DNA from: Variovorax saccharolyticus
GTDB taxonomy: Bacteria > Pseudomonadota > Gammaproteobacteria > Burkholderiales > Burkholderiaceae_C
Length of the DNA: 64,000 bases
NCBI RefSeq assembly: GCF_030316765.1
Contig: NZ_JASZYT010000014.1
Span: 82,009 to 146,008, forward strand
Direction of reading: 5' to 3'
The stretch's first letter is position 1; each line of letters begins with the position of its first letter. Of the stretch, positions 52,559-60,211 are shown one piece after another. The position numbers and the translations under genes are program-made. Below the pieces are notes generated by a model that made no database searches, was not told where the DNA came from, and saw only the letters and a program-made list of their open reading frames with translations.

Positions 52559-53527
52559 ATGATGAAACCGTTCCGCACATTCTTCTCCTGGTTCGCCCTC
52601 CTCGGTCTGGTTTCGGCAGCCAGCGCCCAACAGCCGGCAGTTCCAGCACTCATCAAGATCGTGGTCCCCTTTGGCGCTGGCGCCAGCACCGACATCATGG
52701 CCCGGGCGGTGGCACCGCAACTCGCAGCCCGCCTCGGCACCTCGGTGATCGTCGAGAACCGTGCAGGTGGCTCCAGCTTGATAGGAGCAGACGCGGTCGC
52801 CAAGGGCCCCCGAGACGGCTCGATGCTGCTTCTGACAACACCCAGCACCGTCACCGCTGCGGCGACCGTGCGAACGGTGCCATTTGATCTGAACAACGAC
52901 TTGGTGCCGGTTGCATTGCTCAATGAGGGCCCTATGGTTGTCGCTGTTTCCACCAAGACCGACATCAAGTCGCCCGCGGATCTCGTGGCTGCGGCGCGCG
53001 CAAAGCCGGACACCGTGACCTACGGCACGTCCGGGGTCGGAACGCTCGCCCACTTGGCCACGGAAGCGCTCAGTGATGCTGCCAAGATTCGAATGAACCA
53101 CATCCCTTACAAGGGGGCGGCCTTCGGAGTGGTCGACTTGGCTGCAGGCACTATCGACATGATGCTGGCTTCCAACGCAACGTTTGCGCCGCACATCAAG
53201 GCCGGCCGCGTGCGCCCAATCGCTATCACGTCGCGCGAGGCAAGCCCCTCGTTCCCCGGATTGCCCACTATGGCTTCATCAGCCCCTGGATTCACAGTGG
53301 ATATTTGGGCTGCCGTGTTCGCCCCGACCGGCACGCCGGCTCCTTTTGTTCAGCGCCTTAACCGCGAATTCAATGAGATCGCGAAGAGCAAAGAGTTGCG
53401 CGAACTTGCGCTGGCGGATGGCGCGATCCCTGTAACTCTCACGCCACAAGATCTCGCACCACGCATCCGGGAAAGTTTCACTGCCTGGAAGAAGCTCGCT
53501 GCGGCAAAGCATATCGTCCTCGAGTGA
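52559..53527 (+). CDS. Bug/TctC-family substrate-binding protein
   Basis: A 322-aa receptor. Signal MMKPFRTFFSWFALLGLVSAASAQ. Hallmarks: IKIVVPFGAGASTDIMARAVA, VIVENRAGGSSLIGADAVAKG, HIPYKGAAFGVVDLAAGTIDMML. It is a near duplicate in pattern of the Bug at 36574-37542 (same length, shared PRDGSMLLLTTPSTVTAAA). It follows another Bug by 160 bp and is followed by a hairpin at 53788. Confidence 0.93.
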   Translation: MMKPFRTFFSWFALLGLVSAASAQQPAVPALIKIVVPFGAGASTDIMARAVAPQLAARLGTSVIVENRAGGSSLIGADAVAKGPRDGSMLLLTTPSTVTAAATVRTVPFDLNNDLVPVALLNEGPMVVAVSTKTDIKSPADLVAAARAKPDTVTYGTSGVGTLAHLATEALSDAAKIRMNHIPYKGAAFGVVDLAAGTIDMMLASNATFAPHIKAGRVRPIAITSREASPSFPGLPTMASSAPGFTVDIWAAVFAPTGTPAPFVQRLNREFNEIAKSKELRELALADGAIPVTLTPQDLAPRIRESFTAWKKLAAAKHIVLE

Positions 53528-53829
53528 ATGTGCGCTTGACGCCCGCCTGTGGCGAGACGCGCGAGTGAGCATGTGAAAGGGGCAGGGCCCAGCCCTCTCC
53601 AGTCGTCACGTCCGCCCGATGCCGCGGGATCTCGCCCACCACGTTGGGATGCCATGGGGCAAACCTGGTGCTCGATCCGTGAGATCGACGAGCGCAGCCC
53701 ACTCGATCGCTGCGTGCCAGGTGGCAGGCACGGTTGGGCAAAGCCGTCCAACGACGCAAGAAGTTGATGAGGGGCGAGGATCCTGCAGCATGCGGCATGC
53801 GCCGCATGCGATGGACTGCGGCTTAACGT
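53528..53829. other. Convergent intergenic region with perfect hairpin
   Basis: Gap of 302 bp between the Bug gene (plus) and the SDR gene (minus). Apart from the hairpin at 53788-53809 no feature is recognised. Confidence 0.5.
53788..53809. terminator. Perfect 9-bp hairpin between convergent genes
   Basis: GCATGCGGC, loop ATGC, GCCGCATGC. A strong GC-rich stem near the end of two convergent transcription units. No T-tract follows on either strand, so it is a possible bidirectional pause or RNA-3'-end stabiliser rather than a standard terminator. Confidence 0.45.
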
Positions 53830-54633
53830 CTAGTGAGACATCGTGCAGGTAAGACCGCCATCCACGGCCATGACCACGCCGGAAACATAGGACGCCTCAT
53901 CGGATGCCAGGAATACCGCCGCGTTCGCGAGTTCCCAAGGCGTTCCCAAGCGCCTCAGGGGCACTGCTTCCGACCTCCGATTCCGGATCTCCGCCGCATC
54001 GGCCCGAATAACCCTCTGAAGCTGCGATGAAGCGCGCGGCGTATCAATCGTGCCAGCGACGATCGCGTTGCAGCGGATGTTATCAGGGCCATACTGTGCC
54101 GCCAGGACCCGGGTGAAGTGATTCACTGCGGCCTTGGACGAGCTGTAGGCAATGGTAGGTCGCCCATGCCAAGCGATGCTGGTGATGGAAGAGATGTTGA
54201 CGATCGACCCTCCGCCGCCCTTTTGCATCGCAGGGATGGCGGCCTTGCAAGTCAGAAACAAGCTCTTGATATTGGTGGCCATCACAGCGTCCCACACGGC
54301 TTCGTCCATTTCCACAGGACCACCCGGCTTGTTGATGCCTACATTGTTGTGCAGGATGTCCAGCCTACCGAATGTGGCCATCGCGCCATCGATCGCAGCC
54401 TGTACTTGCGTGCGCGATGTAACGTCAGCAGTGAAGTCCGCAGCATTTCCGCCTTCTTCCAGAATCATCTCGACAGTCCGACGCGCAGCACCCGTTTCAA
54501 CATCGACGATCACGACTTTCGCGCCTTCTCGTGCGTACGCGATTGCGGCCGCGGCGCCGTTGCTCACACCTGCCTGGGTGCAGCCTGCGCCAAAAACGAC
54601 CGCCACCTTGTTCTTCAATCGATCGGCCATCAT
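53830..54633 (-). CDS. SDR-family oxidoreductase
   Basis: A 267-aa short-chain dehydrogenase. The cofactor loop reads VFGAGCTQAGVSNG, a degenerate version of TGAGSxxxGIGNG (the same extended type as the SDR at 49278). NNVG, NISSITSIAWHG and YSSSK give the remaining catalytic residues; VSGVVMAVDGG is the end motif. AGGAGAAA precedes the ATG at 54633. It starts 6 bp after the MmgE/PrpD gene on the same strand, forming a two-gene operon. Confidence 0.9.
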   Translation of the reverse strand: MMADRLKNKVAVVFGAGCTQAGVSNGAAAAIAYAREGAKVVIVDVETGAARRTVEMILEEGGNAADFTADVTSRTQVQAAIDGAMATFGRLDILHNNVGINKPGGPVEMDEAVWDAVMATNIKSLFLTCKAAIPAMQKGGGGSIVNISSITSIAWHGRPTIAYSSSKAAVNHFTRVLAAQYGPDNIRCNAIVAGTIDTPRASSQLQRVIRADAAEIRNRRSEAVPLRRLGTPWELANAAVFLASDEASYVSGVVMAVDGGLTCTMSH

Positions 54634-54639
54634 TTTCTC

Positions 54640-56028
54640 CTATTGCTTGGAACGCTGCCAGGCGGCAGGGATCTCACGGCCGACATCCTTCAGCGATGCA
54701 AGGTTGCGGCACAGAGTCTTCAGCCGAGCGGCGTTTCCCTGCGGAAGCACCAGGATTGCCTGCGCATAGAACTTGGCGTCTAGCTCATCGTCCGTCATGC
54801 GACGCGCACCGACGTTCTTAACATGCGAGCGCAAGGTCCGGCCATCCGCGAAGTTGACCTCCACGATAGCCTCGTCGCGATCGAGGGCGGCATCTCCGAT
54901 GGCCTCGATGCGCTGCCGCAGGGACGCGACCTCAGGATTGTCTATGCATTCCTGGCGCATTTCCGCTATTCCTGCCGCCCCGTTCACTAACGATGCAGCC
55001 GCCCAGTGATACAGGCTCACGTGCGATTCCAACGGCGTTCTAGGCGTCCGAACGCCGGTCAGTTTTAGCGCCAGCGGATGGACATGAAGTGTGCAGGTGA
55101 CTGGCGCCGCATCCGCGCCGGCGCGGCGATACACGTCGAGGCAGGCGTCGAGCGAGGCATGGATGACGATGCCGCACGGATACGGCTTGTAGTTGTTCGA
55201 CAGGAGTTCAAAATGCTGTCCCAGGCCGTCGAGAGCATGACTTGGATCAGCGTTGGAGGAGTAGACGTCAATGAAGCCCTTGTCCGCCTCCAGCGCCTGA
55301 TCATCGCCGGTGAATCCCCTCTCGGCCAACATTGCCGCCCACACGCCGCAGCGTGCGGCATGACCAGGCCGGAAGTGGGCTGTCATCGTTCCATGCGTAG
55401 CGCGGAAACCCGAGGCCTGCGACGCCGCGAGGCCGATCGCCCAGTTCATCCTCTGCTCATCCAGCCTGAGAAGGTTGCCCACGGCCACGGCCACACCGAT
55501 CGGGCCGGTCAGTCCAGTCACGTAGAAGCCGACATTTAAGTTGGACGGCTGGAGCACCAGCATGTTGCTCAGGCGGCATTGGACCTCGATCCCCAACGCA
55601 AAGGCATGCAAGAAGTCCTCACCCGACGTGGCGTGGTTCTCGCTGTAGGCCAGGAGCGCGGCTCCCACGGGCCCGCTCGGATGAGTGACCGTGGCAAGGT
55701 GCGCGTCGTCGAAAGCTTGCACGCTCGAACTGATGCAGTTTACAAACGCAGCGCTTGCGACATCGGTTCGCTGGTCGTGTCCGATCACAGAAGCTTGAGA
55801 TTGCCCGCCAAGCTCCGCAACCATGGCCGCAGCAATGGTCACCGCCGGCTCGAGGCACCCTCCCAGAGCACACCCCATCCAGTTCAGAAATGCGCGCGAG
55901 GCTTCGACTTTCACGTTGTCGGGAAGATCTGAGTAGCGTGACTGTGCTGCGTAGCGCGCAAGTTCGCGCGTGACGCTCGAGTGCGAGGGGCGCGAAGCTG
56001 CCGCGGAGGGGTTTGATTCAGGATTCAT
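54640..56028 (-). CDS. MmgE/PrpD-family protein
   Basis: A 462-aa member of the 2-methylcitrate dehydratase-like family. Conserved blocks: AFLNWMGCALGGCLEPAVTIA (residues 46-66), VQAFDDAHLATVTHPSGPVGAALLAYSENH, GLTGPIGVAVAVGNLL, and NYKPYPCGIVIHASLDACLDV. It is paralogous to the gene at 23151-24569, and both are in operons with SDR genes. The promoter (TTGACA-N17-TAAATT) lies about 140 bp upstream and carries the recurring element. Confidence 0.9.
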   Translation of the reverse strand: MNPESNPSAAASRPSHSSVTRELARYAAQSRYSDLPDNVKVEASRAFLNWMGCALGGCLEPAVTIAAAMVAELGGQSQASVIGHDQRTDVASAAFVNCISSSVQAFDDAHLATVTHPSGPVGAALLAYSENHATSGEDFLHAFALGIEVQCRLSNMLVLQPSNLNVGFYVTGLTGPIGVAVAVGNLLRLDEQRMNWAIGLAASQASGFRATHGTMTAHFRPGHAARCGVWAAMLAERGFTGDDQALEADKGFIDVYSSNADPSHALDGLGQHFELLSNNYKPYPCGIVIHASLDACLDVYRRAGADAAPVTCTLHVHPLALKLTGVRTPRTPLESHVSLYHWAAASLVNGAAGIAEMRQECIDNPEVASLRQRIEAIGDAALDRDEAIVEVNFADGRTLRSHVKNVGARRMTDDELDAKFYAQAILVLPQGNAARLKTLCRNLASLKDVGREIPAAWQRSKQ

Positions 56029-56167
56029 GTCTGCGTGAGGTGCGATGCGAAGTCACGCACGCCCGATTGACAGGGGCGGTGCGTTTGAGGTCGTGCAAAA
56101 GAGGCAGCGCGGGCTCAGCGCTGCTCGCGACCGTGCATCGGATTCGTCGAGGTATACGCATCGAGCA

Positions 56168-56204
56168 AATTTATCCGCCGAATGGTCTGATGTCAACCAT
56201 TGAT
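56168..56204 (-). promoter_or_regulatory. Promoter with recurring operator, facing MmgE-SDR operon
   Basis: On the minus strand TTGACA (56196-56191), 17 bases, TAAATT (56173-56168), close to sigma-70 consensus. The element on the plus strand is TGTCAACCATTGAT (56191-56204), two changes from consensus. Confidence 0.65.
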
Positions 56205-56281
56205 TTGGATATCGGCCTCTGCGTTTTTCTTCCTACAGGCAATTTCAGAATGCTTACCTCAGCATACCCTATATCGTCCGT

Positions 56282-56319
56282 GGTTAACCATTGACGTATC
56301 TCTGCGCCCTTTGTAATCT
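56282..56319 (+). promoter_or_regulatory. Promoter with recurring operator, facing Bug gene
   Basis: GGTTAACC at 56282-56289, TTGACG (-35) at 56291-56296, 17 bases, TAATCT (-10) at 56314-56319. The element GGTTAACCATTGAC is identical to that at 40301. Confidence 0.7.
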
Positions 56320-56368
56320 CACGCATCGGCGGGCCGCTCGCTTGCTCGCCTCAACAGGAGACTTCTCG

Positions 56369-57361
56369 ATGACTTCACTAGCCTTGGCACGGCGAACGCT
56401 GCTTGCTGCCATGACTTTCGCCGTGGGCACGGCCATGCTCCCTGGTAGTGCTAATGCACAGGCGACTTGGCCTAGTAAGCCACTCAAGATCATCGTGCCG
56501 TTTGCGCCAGGAGGCAGCAACGACATCATCTCGCGCGCCCTGGCGGCCAAGCTGAGCGTGCGCCTGGGTCAGCCGGTAGTGGTGGACAACAGGGCAGGCG
56601 CAGGGGGAAGCATCGGCACGGACGCAGTAGCGAAATCCCAGCCGGACGGCTACACGCTGCTCCTGGGATCCACTTCGCTAGCGACAAACTCGGCGGGTGG
56701 CAGGAAGCTCCCTTTCGACCTTGCCAAGGATCTCGAAGCCGTGGGACTGTTGGGGGCTACTCCCCTACTTGTCCTGGTATCGAACAGTCTCAATGTGACA
56801 ACGCTGCGTGAACTGATCGAACTTGCCCGCGCTAAGCCAAACTCCATCAGTTACGGATCGGCCGGCATCGGCGGGATCAATCACCTAGGCATGGAGTTGC
56901 TGCTGTCCGAGGCGAAGATCGAAATGGTGCACATCCCCTACAAAGGGATGGCTCCCGCATTCACTGATCTCCTCGGCGGCAATCTGCCGGTGCTCATTTC
57001 CAGCCCGGCCTCGGCCGCTGCCTACATCAAATCCGGAAGGATGCGCGGAGTAGCAGTTACCGGCGCAAAGCGGTCACCCTTCGTTCCCGATGTACCGACA
57101 GTTGGGGAAGTCGGGTTGCCTGGAGCCCAGGTGGAGTCCTGGTGGGGGTTGCTCGGCCCTGCGAAGATGCCGCCGGCAGTGGTGAAAAGGCTCAATGACG
57201 AGTTGAACTGGGCAATGTCCCAGCCCGACATGCGCGACCTGATGGCGCGCGAAGGCGCCTCAATCATGGCTGGATCCCCCGAAGATCTCAAGAAGGTCAT
57301 CGCAGCAGACCTTGCGCGCTGGAGCAAGCTCATCAGGGACCGGGACATCAAAATGGAGTGA
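56369..57361 (+). CDS. Bug/TctC-family substrate-binding protein
   Basis: A 330-aa receptor. Signal region LARRTLLAAMTFAVGTAMLPGSANAQ (RR present, so Tat cannot be excluded). Hallmarks: LKIIVPFAPGGSNDIISRALA, VVVDNRAGAGGSIGTDAVAKS, HIPYKGMAPAFTDLLGGNLPVL, VPTVGEVGLPGAQVESWWGLLGP. AGGAGA lies 10 bases before the ATG at 56369. Close paralog of 51407-52399. It is followed by a strong terminator, so it is a single-gene unit. Confidence 0.93.
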   Translation: MTSLALARRTLLAAMTFAVGTAMLPGSANAQATWPSKPLKIIVPFAPGGSNDIISRALAAKLSVRLGQPVVVDNRAGAGGSIGTDAVAKSQPDGYTLLLGSTSLATNSAGGRKLPFDLAKDLEAVGLLGATPLLVLVSNSLNVTTLRELIELARAKPNSISYGSAGIGGINHLGMELLLSEAKIEMVHIPYKGMAPAFTDLLGGNLPVLISSPASAAAYIKSGRMRGVAVTGAKRSPFVPDVPTVGEVGLPGAQVESWWGLLGPAKMPPAVVKRLNDELNWAMSQPDMRDLMAREGASIMAGSPEDLKKVIAADLARWSKLIRDRDIKME

Positions 57362-57408
57362 GGTTTCTGAAGCCGACTTAGGCCGGAATCGTGAAATGAG
57401 ATCGTTCC

Positions 57409-57434
57409 ATGGCAGCCGGCCGGCTGCCATTTTT
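57409..57434 (+). terminator. Intrinsic terminator after Bug gene
   Basis: A 22-bp perfect palindrome at 57409-57430 (arms ATGGCAGCCGG / CCGGCTGCCAT) followed by TTTTT at 57430-57434. It can fold into a 9-bp stem with a GGCC loop. It lies 48 bases after the Bug stop. Confidence 0.8.
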
Positions 57435-57530
57435 CGCCTTGGATGACAGCATCTGGATCAGAACCGCAGCTTAGGCCTGGAAGTTCAGCGCTCATCTGGC
57501 CTCGAGGCGATGGAAGGCTCTCATCATCCG

Positions 57531-57580
57531 CGCCACGCCACGCCACGCCACGCCACGCCACGCCACGCCACGCCACGCCA
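57531..57580. repeat. Pentanucleotide tandem repeat, ten CGCCA units
   Basis: Ten perfect consecutive copies, between the terminator of the Bug gene and the end of the convergent amidohydrolase gene. Perfect array of this length is prone to slippage. Confidence 0.95.
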
Positions 57581-57632
57581 CGCCTCAACTCAGCACGGCT
57601 TAGGACTGCCCCCGCAGCTGTGCCAGCTTTCC

Positions 57633-58622
57633 TTACTCAATGCGGTACACACGCCGCGCGGTCCCGCTGAACATTTCGCTTTTCTCACTTGCGGAAAATT
57701 TCGTTGCGGTTAGCTTGAGCGCGTTCCATACGGTCCGATAGCTGCCGGCGACGTGATCTGGCGGAAAGTTGCTTTCGAACATGCAGCGGTTCGGCCCCCA
57801 CAGCTCGATGCAGGTTTCGATGTAAGGTCCCCATAGCTTGGCGAGCTCCTGTGCCGAGGGTGGCGCCGTGCGGCTGGCAAAGTCGAATCCGCAGCGATGT
57901 CCCCCAAGGCCACCCAGCTTCATCACCGTGTTGGGCCGCCGCGCCACCTCAGTGACAAGCCCCTTCCAGTTGCCAAACGTCTCCGGGCCGGCGTAGGGGC
58001 CGATGCCCAGAAGGCCGCCACAATGGTTTACGACAATCGTAGTTTGCGGGAAGGCATCGGCGAGACTGCAGAGTTCCGGCAACTGCGGGTGATATTGCCA
58101 AGCGTCATAAACTAGATTGCGCTGCGCCAAGCGCTCGAAACCGGCACGAAAGCCAGAGTCGAGCAGGATGCCACGAGCGGCGTATGGACGCGTCAGATTC
58201 ATGCCTGGGGACGCGTCCCACGCAGCGAACCCTCGGACCCCCCGAAAGCGCCCGCCGCTCGCGGCCGAGAGCGCGTCCAGTACCGGATCGACGGCCGCAC
58301 CCATTGACAAGTCTGCCGCCCCCACAAACGCTGCGCATATCCGCGCAGGACCGAACAGCCCGCTGTCGGCCATTGCCCCCATGCCGGACACGAACTCCGC
58401 CTCACCCACCGAACGTAGTTCGGGGGGTCCACTCCTTCGGTACATCGAGTTGCATTCGACGTACACCGACGCCTCCACTCGGTGGCCAAGTGCGAGATCG
58501 GCAGAAAACTCACCGATCAAGTACGGACCGCTCGCGTTCACCCAAAGATGGTGATGGCTATCAATGATCGGCAGGTCCGGTTCGATCACCTCCGGTACGA
58601 CATTTGAATTCCCTTGCGACAT
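57633..58622 (-). CDS. Amidohydrolase 2-family hydrolase
   Basis: A 329-aa metal-dependent hydrolase. H-x-H in LPIIDSHHHLWVNASG (about residue 21), YHPQLPELCSLADAFPQTTIVVNHCGG, and CMFESNFPPDHV (Pro-Pro-Asp in place of PVD). Close paralog of 39147-40139, with which it shares MYRRSG-x-P, SVGEAEF, GLFGPARI and FSGTARRVYRIE. Last gene of the minus-strand group that begins with the porin or the Bug gene at 62.3 kb. Confidence 0.92.
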   Translation of the reverse strand: MSQGNSNVVPEVIEPDLPIIDSHHHLWVNASGPYLIGEFSADLALGHRVEASVYVECNSMYRRSGPPELRSVGEAEFVSGMGAMADSGLFGPARICAAFVGAADLSMGAAVDPVLDALSAASGGRFRGVRGFAAWDASPGMNLTRPYAARGILLDSGFRAGFERLAQRNLVYDAWQYHPQLPELCSLADAFPQTTIVVNHCGGLLGIGPYAGPETFGNWKGLVTEVARRPNTVMKLGGLGGHRCGFDFASRTAPPSAQELAKLWGPYIETCIELWGPNRCMFESNFPPDHVAGSYRTVWNALKLTATKFSASEKSEMFSGTARRVYRIE

Positions 58623-58753
58623 GGCAATTTCCAGACTTGTCTATTGACGACTGAGGCGACCTTCGAGGTCCCGCAGGAGGAGTTCCGTTCGATTTCGGCG
58701 AAGCATTCGAACGGCCGACGCCGGATCGCCGGCTCGCCGAGTTTGGGATTGCT

Positions 58754-59164
58754 TTAGGCAGGTTGCCAGACTCGCTCCCAGATAAGTTCCCGTTTCTGAA
58801 CCGCTTCGCCATACCGACGAGTGGGTGGCCTCAACACCAGCTGTGCGCCACGCATTTCAACCTTGCGTACTTGGCGTCCACCTATGCGAGAAGGATCGGA
58901 CGCCACGTCCACCAGGGTCTCCAGCGTGCTGCCGTCGAAGGTGTAGACCCCGCCGTAGGAGGAGTAGGAGCGCTTGGCGCCTTCCGGCACGACGCGGTCG
59001 CCATTGCACAGCGCGGCCAACATCCGACCATTGGAGAACGTGATCATGCCAACCGGATGCTCACCGTATGGCGCGCTCAAGCGGTCCGTCGCTTCATCCC
59101 AGGCCCGAGCCTCCACGAGCCGCCAAATACCGTCTAGCTGTTCCACGTCAGATTCTCCGGTCAC
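58754..59164 (-). CDS. Lipocalin-like domain protein
   Basis: A 136-aa protein resembling the lipocalin-like family found in proteobacterial catabolic clusters: LDGIWRLVEARAWDEATDRLSAPYGEHPVGMITFSNGRMLAALCNGDR, then YSSYGGVYTFDGSTLETLVDVASDPSRIGGRQVRKVEMRGAQLVLRPP. Alternating strands are consistent with a small beta barrel binding a hydrophobic ligand. No signal peptide. The GTG start at 59164 has no strong ribosome site. It sits between an amidohydrolase and a dehydrogenase gene on the same strand. Confidence 0.8.
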   Translation of the reverse strand: MTGESDVEQLDGIWRLVEARAWDEATDRLSAPYGEHPVGMITFSNGRMLAALCNGDRVVPEGAKRSYSSYGGVYTFDGSTLETLVDVASDPSRIGGRQVRKVEMRGAQLVLRPPTRRYGEAVQKRELIWERVWQPA

Positions 59165-59261
59165 GAGAAAGTTATTTAGTAGTGAGCAACCTCAAGCCAA
59201 GAGTGACTCGATCGTTGCGGTCCGTTTGGAACCCTGGTTCGCATGAGTCCTGATGCCGCCG

Positions 59262-60191
59262 TCAGTCTTTGTCGAGCACTGCATTGACCTGATCCATAGG
59301 TACTTCGATCGGCGGAATGCCGGCTCGCTCTTGTTGCAAGATCATGAATGACATGGAATCTCGTTGAGCCCACCCACGATTCAACGCCTCCTGGACTTCC
59401 TGGCCGACCATGTTGCACAAGCGCATGGGGACGCCAAAATCCCGACCCAACTGCAGGCCTAACTGAAGATCCTTGTGGACCAAGCGAAGCGCGAAGCTCG
59501 GCGGATCAAACTTGCCAGGCAAGTAACGCGTGCCCAGCTTCTCGAAAGTACGTTGCCGCCCGATCGCGCCCTGGCGAATGGCCTCCCAGAGAGGCAGCGG
59601 ATCCACCCCTGCTTTCACACCCATGGTGAAGACCTCTGCCAGTACCGCACTAATCGCCGTACTGGCGCAGTTGTGAACCAACTTTGCGATCGTCCCGGCG
59701 CCGATCAGACCGATATACCGCACTTGGTCGGCCATGGCATCCAGGCAGGGTTTGCAGCGCTCGAACGCAGCTTCGTCGCCTCCGACCCAGATCGCCAGCT
59801 TCCCGCTGGCGGCGCCCGCCGGACCACCGCTGACCGGAGCATCCAAAAGCTCCACGTGGCGCGGAGCGAGTTCAGCATAGAGGCGACGCACGACATCCAC
59901 GGAGTTTGTCGACAAATCGAACCAGGCCGCGCCATTGCGGAATCCGGCAATAAGCCCATCGTCACCGCGGCAGATGGCCTCCACATCCGCCGGTGTGGGC
60001 AGGGAGGTGAAGAGCACGTCGCAGGAAGCGGCAACTTCGCGTGGCGTTTCTGCCCAGGAAGCGCCGTTTGCAAGATGTTTGCTCGCGGCCGCCTTCGATA
60101 GGTCGTGCAGAACGACCGAGTGCCCCGCCTTCAGAAGGTTCGCGGCCATACCCCGTCCCATCGTCCCGAGGCCAATGAATCCGATTTCCAT
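59262..60191 (-). CDS. 3-hydroxyisobutyrate dehydrogenase-like NAD(P)-dependent oxidoreductase
   Basis: A 309-aa beta-hydroxyacid dehydrogenase. Cofactor motif IGFIGLGTMGRGMAANL (residues 3-19), substrate motif DAPVSGGPAGAASGKLAIWVGG, catalytic Lys in GAGTIAKLVHN (about residue 171). LHDLSK after strand 2 has Asp, so NAD is likely. The start at 60191 has GGAAGGAA upstream; the frame continues up to 60278, overlapping the preceding amidohydrolase end. It would oxidise a 3-hydroxy acid, possibly the product of the flanking hydrolases. Confidence 0.93.
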   Translation of the reverse strand: MEIGFIGLGTMGRGMAANLLKAGHSVVLHDLSKAAASKHLANGASWAETPREVAASCDVLFTSLPTPADVEAICRGDDGLIAGFRNGAAWFDLSTNSVDVVRRLYAELAPRHVELLDAPVSGGPAGAASGKLAIWVGGDEAAFERCKPCLDAMADQVRYIGLIGAGTIAKLVHNCASTAISAVLAEVFTMGVKAGVDPLPLWEAIRQGAIGRQRTFEKLGTRYLPGKFDPPSFALRLVHKDLQLGLQLGRDFGVPMRLCNMVGQEVQEALNRGWAQRDSMSFMILQQERAGIPPIEVPMDQVNAVLDKD

Positions 60192-60211
60192 GATGCATTC
60201 CTTCCGCGAAG

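Larger units (their letters stand above)
56029..56368. other. Divergent intergenic region with two operator-linked promoters
   Basis: A 340-bp gap between the MmgE-SDR operon (minus) and a Bug gene (plus), with one promoter and operator for each direction. No gene is supported. Confidence 0.6.

Noticed and set aside
57531..57580. CRISPR-like array
   Set aside because: It is a simple 5-bp tandem repeat without spacers.
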